Shown here one piece after another: positions 35,266-47,455 of a DNA stretch of 64,000 nucleotides. Position 1 is the first letter of the stretch; the number at the start of each line of letters is the position of its first letter. Source of the DNA: Erinaceus europaeus (Eukaryota > Chordata > Mammalia > Eulipotyphla > Erinaceidae); the NCBI RefSeq assembly GCF_950295315.1, contig NW_026647180.1:186001-250000 (forward strand). Direction: 5' to 3'. A model generated the notes under the pieces. It searched no databases, was not told the DNA's origin, and saw only the letters and a program-made list of their open reading frames with translations. Both the position numbers and the translations under genes were made by a program.

Positions 35266-37764
35266 CCAGATTTTCCATGCAAAACGGAAGCTTCCAGGGT
35301 TCTGAAAGAGGGTGTTTTGATGGCTGTGAAATGTCTTTTCCAAGTGCCTCATGGGGTTTTCAAATCCTTTTGAAACCCGAAGTTCTTTCTTGTATCTAGG
35401 GAATATTCTCACGTCTGGCCAGAACGGCCACCCAACTAGGAGCACAGCTATTCCGGGGTCAGGAGGTCTGCCAGCCTGCTAGTTCCCGGATGGATTCCTG
35501 AGTATGTCCTCAGGGCCCAAGTGGTAGCACGTGTTTCCAATTGCCTTAATTAGCAGCATCCAGGCCCTCAGGTGAGGTTCGGGGCTGTGATCTCCACTGG
35601 AAGCACCGAATTCAGCCAATGGAGGCTTCCGTCTTTCTTTTGTCTGTCCATAGCAAGGGCCCGGGGAGTTTGTGCTTCCTGCAAGCAGAGAGACTTTGTA
35701 TGGGACACTCATGCATGCCTACTTCTGGGAATCTCTCTGAGTGTGATGTGTGGACACCAGGAGACCATGATCAGGGATGTAAGGCCACAGGAGCAATTGC
35801 CTTAGCCGGACCCAAAGGGTAGGTGTAAGGGACCGGGTTCATCCACTATTGTTTGGTCAAACACAGTTCCCATCTATGTTGAAACACAGCTCTTTCTGAG
35901 TACTTTCTGTGCTTGGAATCCGCTGCCTTGAGCAGTGGACTGAGAGCCTGGAGGCTAAGTAGGCAGCCAAACGTGACTGGACAGGCTCATGCCCCTGAAT
36001 TCTGAAGGGATCCCCAGCTTCCCCCGTTGCCAGTTTTTGGATGATAGATAGTGAGGCATGGGATTGAATAGGGAAATCAGGAGATTTAGACATGAGAGTC
36101 CCTTTGCATATGCACTCTTGCTTAGCCAGAATCTGGGCTAGCTGGCTTGCCCTGACCAGCTAGGTTCTCTGTACATAAGTTGCAGGTGAGGCTGGCGACC
36201 TTGCCACCCATGCTCTGAGACTACTACAGGTGAGCTCTAAGTACACACAGACACACACATTCAGACAAACAGACTGACACACAGACACATTACTGTCAGG
36301 TCTGGTAGTACAGCATATGGTGAAGGCTAGGGCTGTCTGGGGTCTGTGGGCATGAGAGCTGCTGCCTTACAATCTCTACAAGCCAGGGTTGATCCTGTCA
36401 TCAATTAACACAGTGTAGGAGGTTTTTGTATTCAGAGACACTGAAGAGGGAGAGGTTTTTGCCCTAATCTGGCACTGGGAACCAGCAGCTGCTCTGTGTG
36501 TGTTGCCAGACTAGGAAACTTGTGGTGCCTGTGCATGTGGAGAGTCTCCTGGATGACTTCCTTCTCGAGCCTTTTTCGATCGGTCCCTTTGGATCTGCAT
36601 ATAGCTAATGATTTGGAGATTTTACTTCATTGGACAATTCTTTTCCTGATGCACAGTTTCTCTCCAGGTTTTAGCAATCAATTGTCTGAATGTCATATCG
36701 AATACATTGTAGAAAATGTCTATATCAGTGTCTCTCTCTATCTCTCCGTCTCTATATATATGTAAATTGTAGAGGTCTGAAAATATTTTTTTTAGCTATT
36801 GACCTGCAGAACTCTGTATTATGGTAGTAAAGTTGATACACCTGGCCCTTCTGAGCCACGGTCATAACAGACATCTCACAGAGCCATATCATTTATCACT
36901 GTACAAATCTCTCTCAGCACAAACTACCGCTGCCAATCATCTACATCCCTCTTGCTCATTTTGTCCACCGAGTCCTAATCCAAAACTGTAAATCAAATAA
37001 GAAATACACATAGTGCAGTTACCTGCACACAGGACAGGCTGAGGCTGGACTAGGGATATGCAATACGTCTGCCTGCATCTTGACTGGAGCATCACTAAAA
37101 CTACTTACAATTTGGAGAGGCGGGGGCAGTTTTGGAGAGTGGGCTGCCGGCCCAGTGTTGCTTCTCAGAGTGGCTAAGACCTAGATGTTCTAAGTGTTAC
37201 CTTTCCTCAAAAACATAAAATAGCAATGCCACTTGTAAGAAGTATGAATGGGCATGGAGGGTTTGTTTTCAGTGCTCTGGCACTGATCAACAAAGGGCCA
37301 GAATTTCAGTCCTTTTCTGTCTCTGTCATTCTGTCTCTCTGACTGTCTCTACATGCCTCCTTCCCTGGGCCCTTACTGGAAGTCAGTGCTTGCATAGTGA
37401 ACTCAGTCTTTCTGGTGTTGAAATTTTCCTTTCTTTGCCTTTTGGATTATTTAGTCTCCTGCACATGGTGTAGTACAGAGGGGAACTGCAGAGACAGCGT
37501 TGCTGCTGCAGGTTCCAGGCATATGTGCATCTGCAGCTGCAGCTGTCCAGGCCCTCTGTGCTTGACTCCCATTCTCCAGGGCCCTGAGGCTGACACTCAG
37601 CCTAAAAGCAGCCCTCCTCACCTTCCTGCACAGCGTCCTTGTCCTAATTCCATGAGAGACCAGGTGAAGAGAAGTGAAACTCTATCCCCCTGGCAGACAC
37701 ATTGTGCTTTCCCTCTATTAAGCCGAATGTAAAGGATCTGTGGTACTGATGGCCACACCATTGT
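35266..37764 (+). repeat. Array unit U7 (2499 bp)
   Basis: Last full unit. It is shortened by 6 bp in the CA-rich tract near 36250-36285 and has a private T at 36242. It shares T at 36723 and C at 37389 with U1 and not with the interior units. It also has a private T at 37409. Confidence 0.9.
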
Positions 37765-38270
37765 CCAGATTTTCCATGCAAAACGGAAGCTTCCAGGGTT
37801 CTGAGAGAGGGTGTTTTGATGGCTGTGAAATGTCTTTTCCAAGTGCCTCATGGGGTTTTCAAATCCTTTTGAAACCTGAAGTTCTTTCTTGTATCTAGGG
37901 AATATTCTCACGTCTGGCCAGAGGGGCCACCCAACTAGCAGAACAGCTATCCCGGGGTCAGGAGGTCTGCCAGCCTGCTAGTTCCCGGAGGGATTCCTGA
38001 GTATATCTTCAGGGCCCAAGTGGTAACAGGTGTTTCCATATGCCTTTATTAGCAGCAGCCAGGCCCTCAGGTGAGGGGCGGGGCTGTGATCTCCACTGGA
38101 AGCTCCGAATTCAGCCAATGGAGGCTTCCGTCTTTCTTTTGTCTGTCCATAGCAAGGGCCCGGGGAATTTGTGCTTCCTGCAAGCAGAGAGACTTTGTAG
38201 GGGACACTCATGCATGCCTACTTCTGGGAATCTCTCTGAGTGTGATGTGTGGACACCAGCTTCCCCTGGA
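37765..38270 (+). repeat. Partial unit at the array's right edge
   Basis: The array sequence continues into M3 but diverges quickly from about 37805 ('gagaggg', 'cctgaag', 'gaggggcc'). It is cut at 'gtggacaccag'/'cttcccctgg' near 38260-38270, losing several hundred bases of M3. Confidence 0.75.
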
Positions 38271-39110
38271 TGATTGATAGTGAGGCATGGGATTGAATTG
38301 GGAACTCAGGAGATTTAGACATGAGAGTCCCTTTGCATATGCATTCTGGCCTAGCCAGAATCTCGGCTAGCTGGATTGCCCTGACCAGCTAGGTTCTCTG
38401 TACATAAGTTGCAGGTGAGGCTGGCTACCTTGCCACCCATGCTCTGAGACTAGGAAACTTGTGGTGCCTGTCCATGTGGAGAGTGTCCTGGATGAGTTCC
38501 TTTTCGAGCCTTTTTCGATTGGTCCTAATGGAGCTGCATATAGCTAATTATTTGGAGTATTTACTCCCTTGGACAATTCTTTCCCTGATGCACAGTTTCT
38601 CTGGAGGATTTCGCAATCTATTGTCTGAATGCCAAATCGAATCCATTGTAGAAAATGAATGCATCAGTGAGATGAAGGAGGCTGAGTGGGCAGCCAAACC
38701 TTACTGGACAGGCTCATGCCCCTGAATTCTGAGGGGTGCTCCCGCTTACCCCGTTGTCTTTTTTTGGATGATAGTGAGGCATGGGATTGAATCGGAAACT
38801 CAGGAGATGGAGACATGAGAGTCCATTTGCATATGCATTCTTGCTTAGCCAGAATCTGGGCTAGCTGGCTTGCCCTGTCCAGCTAGGTTCTTTGTACATA
38901 AGTTGCAGGTAAGGCTGTCTGCCTTGACACCAATGGTCTGAGACTACTATTGGTGAGCTCTGAGCACACACAGACACACGCCGACAGACAGACAGACACA
39001 CACTCACACACACATTAATGCCAGGTCTGGTAGTATGGCATATGGTGAAGGATGGGGCTGTATGAGGTCTGTGGGCATGAGAGCTGCTGCCTTACAATCT
39101 CAACAAGCCA

Positions 39111-39120
39111 GGTTCGAACC
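39111..39120 (+). promoter_or_regulatory. tRNA-type B box in the M4 SINE head
   Basis: GGTTCGAACC is an exact RNA polymerase III B-box core. Other M4 copies read 'ggtttgaacc' or 'gggttgatcc', one or more changes away. It supports a tRNA-derived SINE origin of M4. Current activity is unlikely because no good A box or intact SINE body is apparent. Confidence 0.5.
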
Positions 39121-39454
39121 TGTCTTCAATGAACACAGTGTAGGAGGTTTTTGACTTCTGGTCACTTTCCAACTCATGTATTTCTTTTCTCTCCTTCTCT
39201 GTCTCTGACTCTCACAGGCTTTCACTCACTCTGTCTGCAGTCAGTAATATTTTACTTATATCCTTATTTTATTGACAGGCCCAGATATACAAAGAGAGTT
39301 GCCAGAGCACTGCTGAGCTGTGGCTTGTTGTGTTGGTGATTTCACCTAGGCTACTGGAGCCTCCGCTTTGTAAGTCTCTCTGACACAAGCCATATTCTGT
39401 ATCCTCATATCCATGGCAGTATCTGTCAGACTTTATAATAAACATATACATCCA

Positions 39455-39456
<2 letters not shown>

Positions 39457-39507
<51 letters not shown>

Positions 39508-39508
39508 T
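39457..39508 (+). repeat. (TA)n(TG)n microsatellite
   Basis: TA run followed by a TG run inside the AT-module fragment. Related but shorter TA tracts occur at the same place in other AT modules (about 1911-1930). Confidence 0.9.
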
Positions 39509-39974
39509 ATTTTTAGAATTGTCGACATATGTAATTGATCTTTATCAGAATTAACACTCTTACTCACTCTTCTATTTCTCTTCTTGCCTCCTCTGTCTCT
39601 GACTCTCACAGGATCTCACTCACTCATTAATATTTTACCTATACATTATTTTACTGACAGGCCCAGATATACAAAGGGAATCACCAGGACACTGCTAATC
39701 TCTGGCTGTTTTTTTGGTGATTTCACCTAGGTTTCTGGAGCCTCAGCTTTGTAAGTCTCTCTCGCACAAGCCATACTCTGTCTCCTCATAGCCATGCCAG
39801 TATCCCTCAGAGTCTATAATAAAGATACACTTTCTTATATGTACATATATATACATATATATATATCAGTCATTTTTAGAATTCTTGACCTTTTTATCTG
39901 ATCTTAATGCAGAATTACCACATTTATAACAGCCTCCTTATTCATAAATAATTGGTCACATTGTTGGAGCAGGG

Positions 39975-39997
39975 AAAAGTGTGTGCCTCTCTGTGGG

Positions 39998-40032
<35 letters not shown>

Positions 40033-41060
40033 GTGTACATAAGTGTGTTTCAGTTATGATTACCGCTGTTGTTTCTTTATTCCTGACGCAGATTCTTAGG
40101 AACTGGGTTGTGTATGACAAAGGAAGTTTCCACTGCACACGTGGTTTTTCAAATATGAATGGCACATTGGATATTCTGGACACTGGTGTGCATTCTCCCA
40201 GGTGGTCCTCAGATGGGTTCTTTCCTTTGCTATTCCCATGCTCTGTGTAATTATCTGTGTAGACTCAAAGAGGAGTGGCATGGGGGAGCTCAGCTGCATT
40301 CTGCTGTGTGTCCACAAGGTGGCAGCATAGCCCATAGTTGAGTGTAGTGATTCTGTGGAATGAGGAGAACTCTGGGATTTGTGGCCCATGGACAGCAATG
40401 TTGAAATTGACATAGAGTGCCCTAGACATCTGTTCTTTCCTGTGGGGTGGGGAGATCCCCCATTTGGCTTTGCAAGTGGAAGGGGTTTCTCTCTTTGTCT
40501 GGGATGACTCTACTGGGAGATTGTGAATCCCTAAGCTCAGCTGCATTCTGCTGGGTGTCCACAAGAGAGCAACACCAGTGCTGGACTAAGTCTCCATGGG
40601 GCAAGTGCATGAGGCACTGGGCTACGAGAGTGGACGCAGTGTTTATGGGTGTGCCCCAAGAGCATGGCCAGCCTAGCTCAAGCAGGCAGTGTCCTAAGGA
40701 TGGGTCCAGACAGGAGCTGTTGGGTCGTGTTGGCAGAAACAGGGCCTTCAGAAGACGGCAGACATTCCCCGGGGGCGGGTCTAAGAGACCGTGCCCTCTG
40801 AGCCTGAGTGGAGGGCCCAGTGTGTATTCATAGAGACTGCTGGCCAAGTAGAGAAGAAGAACATCACCATAAGGGGCATGGACCAAGAGCTGGCCAATGA
40901 GAACATAGGTGAAGGTGCGAGGGCGGGACTCAGAGAGCAGCCTTCTGAAGGAAGCCCGCCAATGGGAGCTCAGAGCTGGCCTTAAAAGGCTGAGCGTGCT
41001 TTCAGGAAGTGTGAAGCAGGTTTCAGCCCAGGGCCCTTCCTTACAGAGGCTGTCCAGTGC
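39975..41060 (+). promoter_or_regulatory. P1 module (copy 2), second CTCF site decayed
   Basis: It opens with a long GT tract (40002-40030) and keeps the 17 bp lost from copy 1. CTCF-like motif 1 is intact at 40309-40327 (TGTCCACAAGGTGGCAGCA). Motif 2 at 40556-40574 reads TGTCCACAAGAGAGCAACA, with changes in the core that should weaken binding. Promoter elements persist: GGGCGG at 40773, CCAAT at 40959-40963 and TTAAAAGG at 40982-40989. It is the most diverged of the three P1 copies and sits in the rearranged zone. Confidence 0.55.
40309..40327 (+). promoter_or_regulatory. CTCF-like motif 1 (P1 copy 2)
   Basis: Strong CTCF-core match on the + strand. One flanking base differs from copy 1 (TGT for TGC). 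Confidence 0.65.
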
Positions 41061-41310
41061 GCATGTGTATAACTCCGTTAGTGCCTGTGCCTCTGTGGAT
41101 GTGTGCGTGTGTGACTGTGAGAGTGTGTGTTTGTGTTAGTTTGTGTGTGTGTATGTGTGTGGTGGGGAGAGAAAGAGAACAACAGAATCACTGTGGCACA
41201 GGAGATTTTGTGCAAAACACTTGGCACATTCTGATTTACAGCTCAATATTGACACCATTGTAGCTCTCCTTGGCGCTTGGACTCTATGTTTCTTTTCAGA
41301 TGTAAAGACA
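41061..41310 (+). repeat. GT-rich leader downstream of P1 copy 2
   Basis: Equivalent of 18561-18826, with a TG-rich tract at about 41100-41162 and the 'aacaacagaatcactgtgg' phrase. Confidence 0.65.
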
Positions 41311-41602
41311 CTGAAGAGGGAGAGGTTTTGCCCTAAGGCTTGCACAAGGAATTAGCAGCTGCCCTGTGTGTGTTGCCAGACTAGGAAACTTGTGGTGCCT
41401 GTCCATGTGGAGAGTCTCCTTGATGAGTTCCTTCTCAAGCCTTTTTCTCTATGTCCCGTTGGAGCTGCATATATCTAATGATTTGGAGATTTTACTCCTT
41501 TGTACAATTCTTTTTCTAATGCACAGTTTCTCTCCAGGTTTTAGCAATCAGTTGTCTGAATGTCATATTGCATCCATTGTAGTGTCTTGCTCTCTCTTTC
41601 TA

Positions 41603-41660
<58 letters not shown>

Positions 41661-42160
41661 AGATGTAGAGGTCTGAAAATATATTTTAGCTAGAGACCCT
41701 CATAGCTCTCGATTCGGGTAGTAATGCGGATATACCTGGTCCTTCAGAGCACAGTCATGAGAGACATCTCACAGAACATTCATTTACCTCTTGTCACTTT
41801 ACAAATCTCTCTCAGCACAAACTACAGCTGCAAAATCATCTACTTCCCTCTTGCTCTTTTTGTCCACAGAGTCCTATCCCAAAACTGTAAATCAAGGAAG
41901 AAGTAGACATAGTGCAGTTCCCTGCACACAGGACAGGCTGACGCTGGACCAGGGAGATGAAATATGTCAGCCTGCATCTTGTCTGGAACATCACTAAAAC
42001 TACTTAAAATTTGGAGAGGCAAGGGCAGTTTTGGAGAGTGGGCTGCAGGCCAAGTGTTGCTTCTCGAAGTGTGCTAAGACCTAGATGTACTAAGTGTAAC
42101 CTTTCCTCACAACCATAAAATAACAATGCCACTTGTAAGAAGTCTGCATGGGCATGGAGG
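41311..42160 (+). repeat. M1-M2 with composite microsatellite
   Basis: Leader, 'ttgccagactaggaaac' near 41370, (CT)n(TA)n tract (41589-41657) and M2. It stops at 'gggcatggagg' near 42160, where M3 should start, and is replaced by an AT-module piece. Confidence 0.75.
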
Positions 42161-42512
42161 ATATATATATATCATTTATAGAATTGTCGACCTATGTAAT
42201 TGAACTTTATCAGAATTAACACATTTATAACAGCTTCTTTTTCATTAATAATTTTCCACCTAGTTGGAGCAGGATTCAATACAATTATAAATAATAGAAC
42301 CTTCCAGTAGCATTTCTAATAGCATTTCTATCAGCATCCTTATTGTATTTATCATAGTACAGAACTAGCCTCCTATCTCTAGTTTAAGCTTTAGTACATA
42401 TGATTTTCTTTTCATTCTCCTGAAATCTTAATTTCCCTGGACTCTGAAGTGTCTCTGAATTTTTGAAGCAGCCCTCTGTTTCTCAGCAGATGGTTTCCAT
42501 TTTCTGCTGTAA
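42161..42512 (+). repeat. AT-module fragment inserted between M2 and M3
   Basis: About 350 bp of AT-module sequence runs from 'atatatatatcatttataga' to 'ttctgctgtaataag'. It is bounded by M2 on the left and M3 ('ggccagtatttctgtcc') on the right. It is closely related to about 44450-44810, 2.3 kb downstream, which is a plausible source. Confidence 0.75.
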
Positions 42513-44140
42513 TAAGGGCCAGTATTTCTGTCCTTTTCAGTCACTGTCATTCTGTCTCTCTGACTGTCTCTAGGTGCCTTCTTCCCTGGACCCTTCGTGG
42601 AAGTCAGTGCATGCATCGTGTACTCGGTCTTCCTGGTGTTGAAATTTTCCTTTCCTTGCCCTTTGGATTATATAGTCTCCTGCATATGGCGTAGTACAGA
42701 GAGGAACTGAGGAGACAGAGTTCCTTCTGCAGGTAACGGGAATATGTCCATCTCCAGCTGTCCAGGCCCTCAGTGCTTGACTCCCATTCTCCAGGGCCCT
42801 GAGGCTGACACTCAGCCTAAATGCAGCCCTCCTCAATTTCCTGCACCGCAACCTAGTCCTTATTCCATTAGAGCCCAGGTCAAGAGAAGTGAAATTCTAC
42901 CACCCTGACATACACATTGTGCTTTCCCTCTATTGGGCTGAATGTAAAGATCTGTGGTACTGATGGCCACACCAGTGTCCAGATTTTCCATGCAAAACGG
43001 AAGCTTCCAGGGTTCTGAAAGAGGGTTTTTTGATGGCTGTGAAATGTCTTTTCCAAGTGACTCATGGGATTTTCAAATCCTTTTGAAACCTGAAGTTCGT
43101 TCTTGTATCTAGGGATTATTCTCACCTCTGGCCCGAAGGCCCTCCCAACAAGGAGCAAAGCTATCCCGGTGTCAGGACGTCTGCTAGTCTGCTAGCTACT
43201 GGAGGGATTCCTGAGTATGTCCTCAGGCCCCAAGTGGTAACAGGTGTCTCCAATTGCCTTTATTAGCAGCATCCAGGCCCTCAGGTGAGGGGTGGGGCCA
43301 TTATCTCCACTGGAAGCTCCTAATTCCACCAATGGAGGCATCCATCTTCCTTTTGTCTCTCCATAGCAAGGGCCCTGGGAGTTTGTGCTTCCCGCAAGCA
43401 GAGAGACTTTGTATTGGACACTCATGCATGCCTACTTCTGGGAATCTCTCTGAGTGTGATGTTTGGACACCAGGACACCATGATCAGTGATTGTGAGCAC
43501 ACAGGAGCAATTGCTTTGGCTGGAACCAAAGGGTAGGTGTAAGGTGCCGGGTTCATCCACTATTGTTTTGTCAAACACATTTCCCATCTATGTTGAAACA
43601 CAGCTCTTTCTGGGTACTTTCTGGGCTTGTAATCTGCTGCCCTGAGCAGTGGACTGAGAGTCTGGAGGCTGAGTAGGCAGCCAAACGTGACTGGACAGGC
43701 TCATTCCCCTGAATTCTGTTGGGTGCCCCAGCTTACCCCGTTGGCAGTGTTTGGATGATAGTGAGGCATGGGATTGAATTAGGAACTCAGGAGAGGGAGA
43801 CATGAGATTACCTTTGCATTTGCATGCTTGCTTATCCAGAATCTGGTCTAGGCTTCCCCTGACCATCTAAGTTCTCTATACATAAGTTGCAGGTGTGTCT
43901 GGCTACCTTGACTCCCTTGCTATGAGACTATTATAGGTTAGCTCTGAGCACACACAGACACACACAGACAGACAGACAGACACACACACACGCATTACTG
44001 TCAGGTCTGGTAGTACAGCATATGGTGAAGTCTGGGGCTGTCTGGGTTCTGTGGGCATGAGAGCTGCTGCCTTACAATCTCTACAAGCCAGGTTTGAACC
44101 TGTCATCAATGAACACAGTGTAGGAGGTTTTTGACTTCTG
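42513..44140 (+). repeat. M3-M4 of a long unit
   Basis: M3 with SINE relic, CA tract (43951-43993) and M4 head ('ggtttgaacctgtcatc'). It is joined normally to the following AT module. Confidence 0.75.
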
Positions 44141-46545
44141 GTCTCTTTCAAACTCATCTATTTCTCTTCTCGCCTTCTCTGTCTCTAACTCTCACATGCT
44201 CTCACACACTCTGTCTTCACTGATTGATATTTTACTTATATACTTATTTTACTGACAGGCCCAGATATACAAAGAGAGTTACCAAAGCACTGCTGAGCTC
44301 TGACTTGTTTTCGTTGGTGATATCACCTAGGCTAATGAAGTCACAGCTTTGTAAGTCTCTCTGACACAAGCCATATTCTGTCTCCTCATTTCCATGGAAG
44401 TATATCTGAGACTTTATAATAAACATATACATATATATATTTATATATATATACATGTCTTATTTATAGAATTGTCGACCTATGTAATTGACCTTTATCA
44501 GAATTAACACATGTATAACAGCTTCCTTTTTTCATTATTAATTGTCCACCGAGTTGGAGCAGGATTCAATACAATTATAAATAATAGAACCTTCCAGTAG
44601 CATTTCTAATAGCATTTCTATAAGCATCCTTATTGTAATTATCATAGTACAGAACTTGCGTCCTATCTCTAGTTTAAGCTTCAGTACATATGATTTTCTT
44701 TTCATTCTCCTGAAATCTTAATTTCCCTGGACTCTGAAGTGTCTCTGAATTTTTGAAGCAGCCCTCTGTTTCTCAGCAGATGGTTTCCATTTTCTGCTGT
44801 AATAAGGTCTTCTTGTGCTTTTTGTTTTTATTTTTTAATTTTTTTTCAAATCCTCCTAGATCATCCCCATTTATTTGCATATTTATGTATTTATTTAGTC
44901 TTATATTACATGAGGTGTCATTTCTTCTGCTTGATAGATTTTTCTCTTATAATTGAAGGGAAGTTTACACTCACAATACATTTTGTGTCGTAAATACTAC
45001 ACACATATGGTGAATGCTGGGGTGGTCTGGGATCTGTGGACGTGAGACTGCTGCCTTACAATCTCTACAACCCAGGTTTGAACCTGTCATGTATGAACAC
45101 AGTGTGGGAGGTGTTTGACTTCTGGTCTCTTTCCCACTCTTCTATTTCTCTTCTTGCCTTCTCTGTCTCTGACTCTCACAGGCTCTCACTCAATCTGTCT
45201 GTACTCATTAATATTTTACTTATATACTTATTTTACTTGCATGCGCTGATATACAAAGAGAGTCACCAGGGCACTGCAGAGCTTTGGCTTGTTTTGTTGG
45301 TGATTTCACCTAGGTTTCTGGAGCCTCACCTTTGTAAGTCTCTCTGGCACAAGCCATGATATGTCTCCGCATAGCCATGCAAGTATCCCTCAGAGTCTAT
45401 AATAAAGATACACTTACATATATGTACATATATATACATATATATATCAGTCATTTTTAGAATTGTTGACCTTTTTATTTGATCTTAATGCAGAATTACC
45501 ACATTTATAACAGCCTCCTTATTCTTAATTAATTGGTCACATAGTTGGAGCAGGATTCACTACAATTAAAAATTATAAGCCTTCCAGGAGCATTTCCAAT
45601 AGCCTTTCTATCAATATCGTCATTGTAATTATCATAGCACAGAACTTGCCTCCATTTTCTTGTGTAAGCTTCAATACATGTGCCTTTCTTTTCATTCTCG
45701 GGAATTCTTAATTTGCCTGGACCCTGAAGTGTCAGGGAAGTTTTGAAGTGTCAGGGAAGTTTTGAAGCAGCCCTCTGTTTCTCAGCAGACATTTTCAATA
45801 TTTCTGCTGTAATCAGGTCTTCCTGTGTTTTTTGATTTTTTTTAAAATCCACCTAGATCATCCCCATTTATTTGCATATTTATTTATTTAGCCCCATGTC
45901 ACATGAGGGGTCATTTCTTCTGCCTGATAGATTTTCTCTTATAATTGAAGGGAATATTTGACACACAATACATTTCCTTTTTACAGATACTACACACTAC
46001 TACAACTACTACTGCACTGTTTTTAACAGTGACATCCAATGCTCAATGGATTAGTATTGCATGGCTCTAAAGAATGTTCCCTATTTAACCTACAATGTTT
46101 TTAAACTCACAAATATTTATTATGTTCTTTCTTGGGGGATGAATGATTTACAGTCAACACTTAAATGTAATAGTGGGCAGGGGGGGAATTTTTCCCACTT
46201 TCTCTGTATTTCTGTACTTCATTTGTAACTTTCTTATTGAGGAGAAGGAAACAGTCATAAATTGAGAGGAGGGCCCAAGCAGGAAATGAGACAGAGAGAC
46301 AGCTGCAGTTCTGATTTGACACTAGCCCAGCTTTTCCCTAGCTGGGTAAGTGGTGACCAGGGGCTCAAAACGGGGTCCTGGGCTTATACATAGTTCTCTG
46401 GCATCTCCACCAGTTGTGCCTCCAACCCATGCTCCCTTCATTGTCCATGTAACTATCGATCTGCTCTAGGCACTTCTCACCTTCATATGCCAGAAACTTA
46501 ACACTTCTTCCTTCCACCCATGAAACTTATACCTTTTACTTGAGT
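44141..46545 (+). repeat. AT-rich SINE-derived module
   Basis: Full AT module with two diverged direct copies, of the subtype that keeps the ~130 bp after 'gcatggctctaaag' (about 46060-46190). A local 25-bp tandem duplication lies near 45725-45770 ('tgtcagggaagttttgaag' occurs twice). It ends at 'cttttacttgagtg' and joins directly to M1 ('ttcttttcctgatac'), so its GT/CTCF/promoter module has been lost. Confidence 0.7.
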
Positions 46546-46648
46546 GTTCTTTTCCTGATACACAGTTTCTCTCCATGTTTTAGCAATCAATTGTCTGAAT
46601 GTCATATGACATCCATTGTAGAAAATGACTACATCAGTGTCTTGCTCT

Positions 46649-46733
<85 letters not shown>

Positions 46734-46965
46734 GACATGTAGAGGTCTGAAAATATATTTTAGCTAGAGACCTGCACAGCTCTGGATTAGGGTAGTAATG
46801 CGCATACATCTGGTCCTTCTGATCCACAATCATGAGAGACATCTCACAGAGCCATTCGTTTACCTCTTGTCACTCTACAAATCTCTCTCAGCACTAACGA
46901 CAACTGCCAAATCATCTACTTACCTCTTGCTCTTTTTGTCCACGAAGTCCTATCCCAAACCTGTA
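46546..46965 (+). repeat. M1-M2 fragment with long composite microsatellite
   Basis: It begins mid-M1 at 'ttcttttcctgatacacag', has (CT)n(TA)n at 46651-46733, and ends in M2 at 'cccaaacctgta' near 46965. Confidence 0.7.
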
Positions 46966-47170
46966 CTGGGTATTCCTGGTGTTGAAATTTTCCTTTCTTT
47001 GCCCTTTTGATTACTTAGTCTCCTGCATATGGCGTAGTACAGAGGGGGAAACACAGCTCTTTCTGGTCTTGTAATCTGCTGCCCTGAGCAGTGGACTGAG
47101 ATTCAGGAGGCTTGATAAGGCAGCCAAACGTGACTGGACAGGCTCATGACCCTGAATTCTGAGGGGTGTT
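46966..47170 (+). repeat. Two short M3 fragments
   Basis: About 85 bp of early M3 ('ggtgttgaaattttcc' to 'gtagtacagaggggg') is joined to about 115 bp of late M3 ('aaacacagctctttctgg' to 'gaattctgaggggtg'). Two internal deletions account for this. Confidence 0.7.
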
Positions 47171-47455
47171 CAGCCCAGGGCCCTGCCTTGCAGAAACTGT
47201 CCAGTGCACATGTGTATAACTCCATTTGTTCCTGTGCCTCTGTGGATGTGTGCGTGTCTGTGATTGTGAGAGTGTGTGTTTGTGTGTGTTTGTGTGTGGG
47301 TGTGTGTGAGGGAGGGAGAGACAGAGAGAACAACAGAATCACTGTGGCACAGGTGATTTTGTTGAAAACAATTGGCACATTCTGATTTACAGCTCAATAT
47401 TGACACCATTGTAGCTCCTCTTGTCCCTTGGTCACTTTTCTTATTTTCATGTAAA
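47171..47455 (+). repeat. GT-rich leader without its promoter
   Basis: 'ttcagcccagggccctgcc' and the TG tract (about 47246-47308) are present. The CCAAT/TATA-like region that should precede them has been replaced by late M3, so this unit keeps a leader but no promoter. Confidence 0.65.

Larger units (their letters stand above)
38271..39974 (+). repeat. Scrambled unit fragments
   Basis: Pieces of M3 (38271-38445), M1 (38446-38668), M3-M4 (38669-39160) and the AT module (39160-39974) are joined by abrupt junctions. At 38446 the 'gagacta' ending a normal M3 phrase continues as the M1 phrase 'ggaaacttgtgg', so the breakpoint falls on shared 'agacta'. Other junctions are near 38669 ('atcagtg'/'agatgaagg'), 39556 and 39974 ('gttggagcag'/'ggaaaagtg'). 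All pieces keep the + orientation. Confidence 0.7.

Noticed and set aside
20236..37764. Regular repeats considered as a CRISPR array, satellite or rDNA.
   Set aside because: A 2505-bp period with no short repeat-spacer structure excludes CRISPR. It is not a ~170-bp alpha-type satellite and has no rRNA-like sequence.
39111..39120. tRNA gene suggested by the B-box word.
   Set aside because: There is no cloverleaf or convincing A box around it. It is a SINE head relic repeated in every unit.
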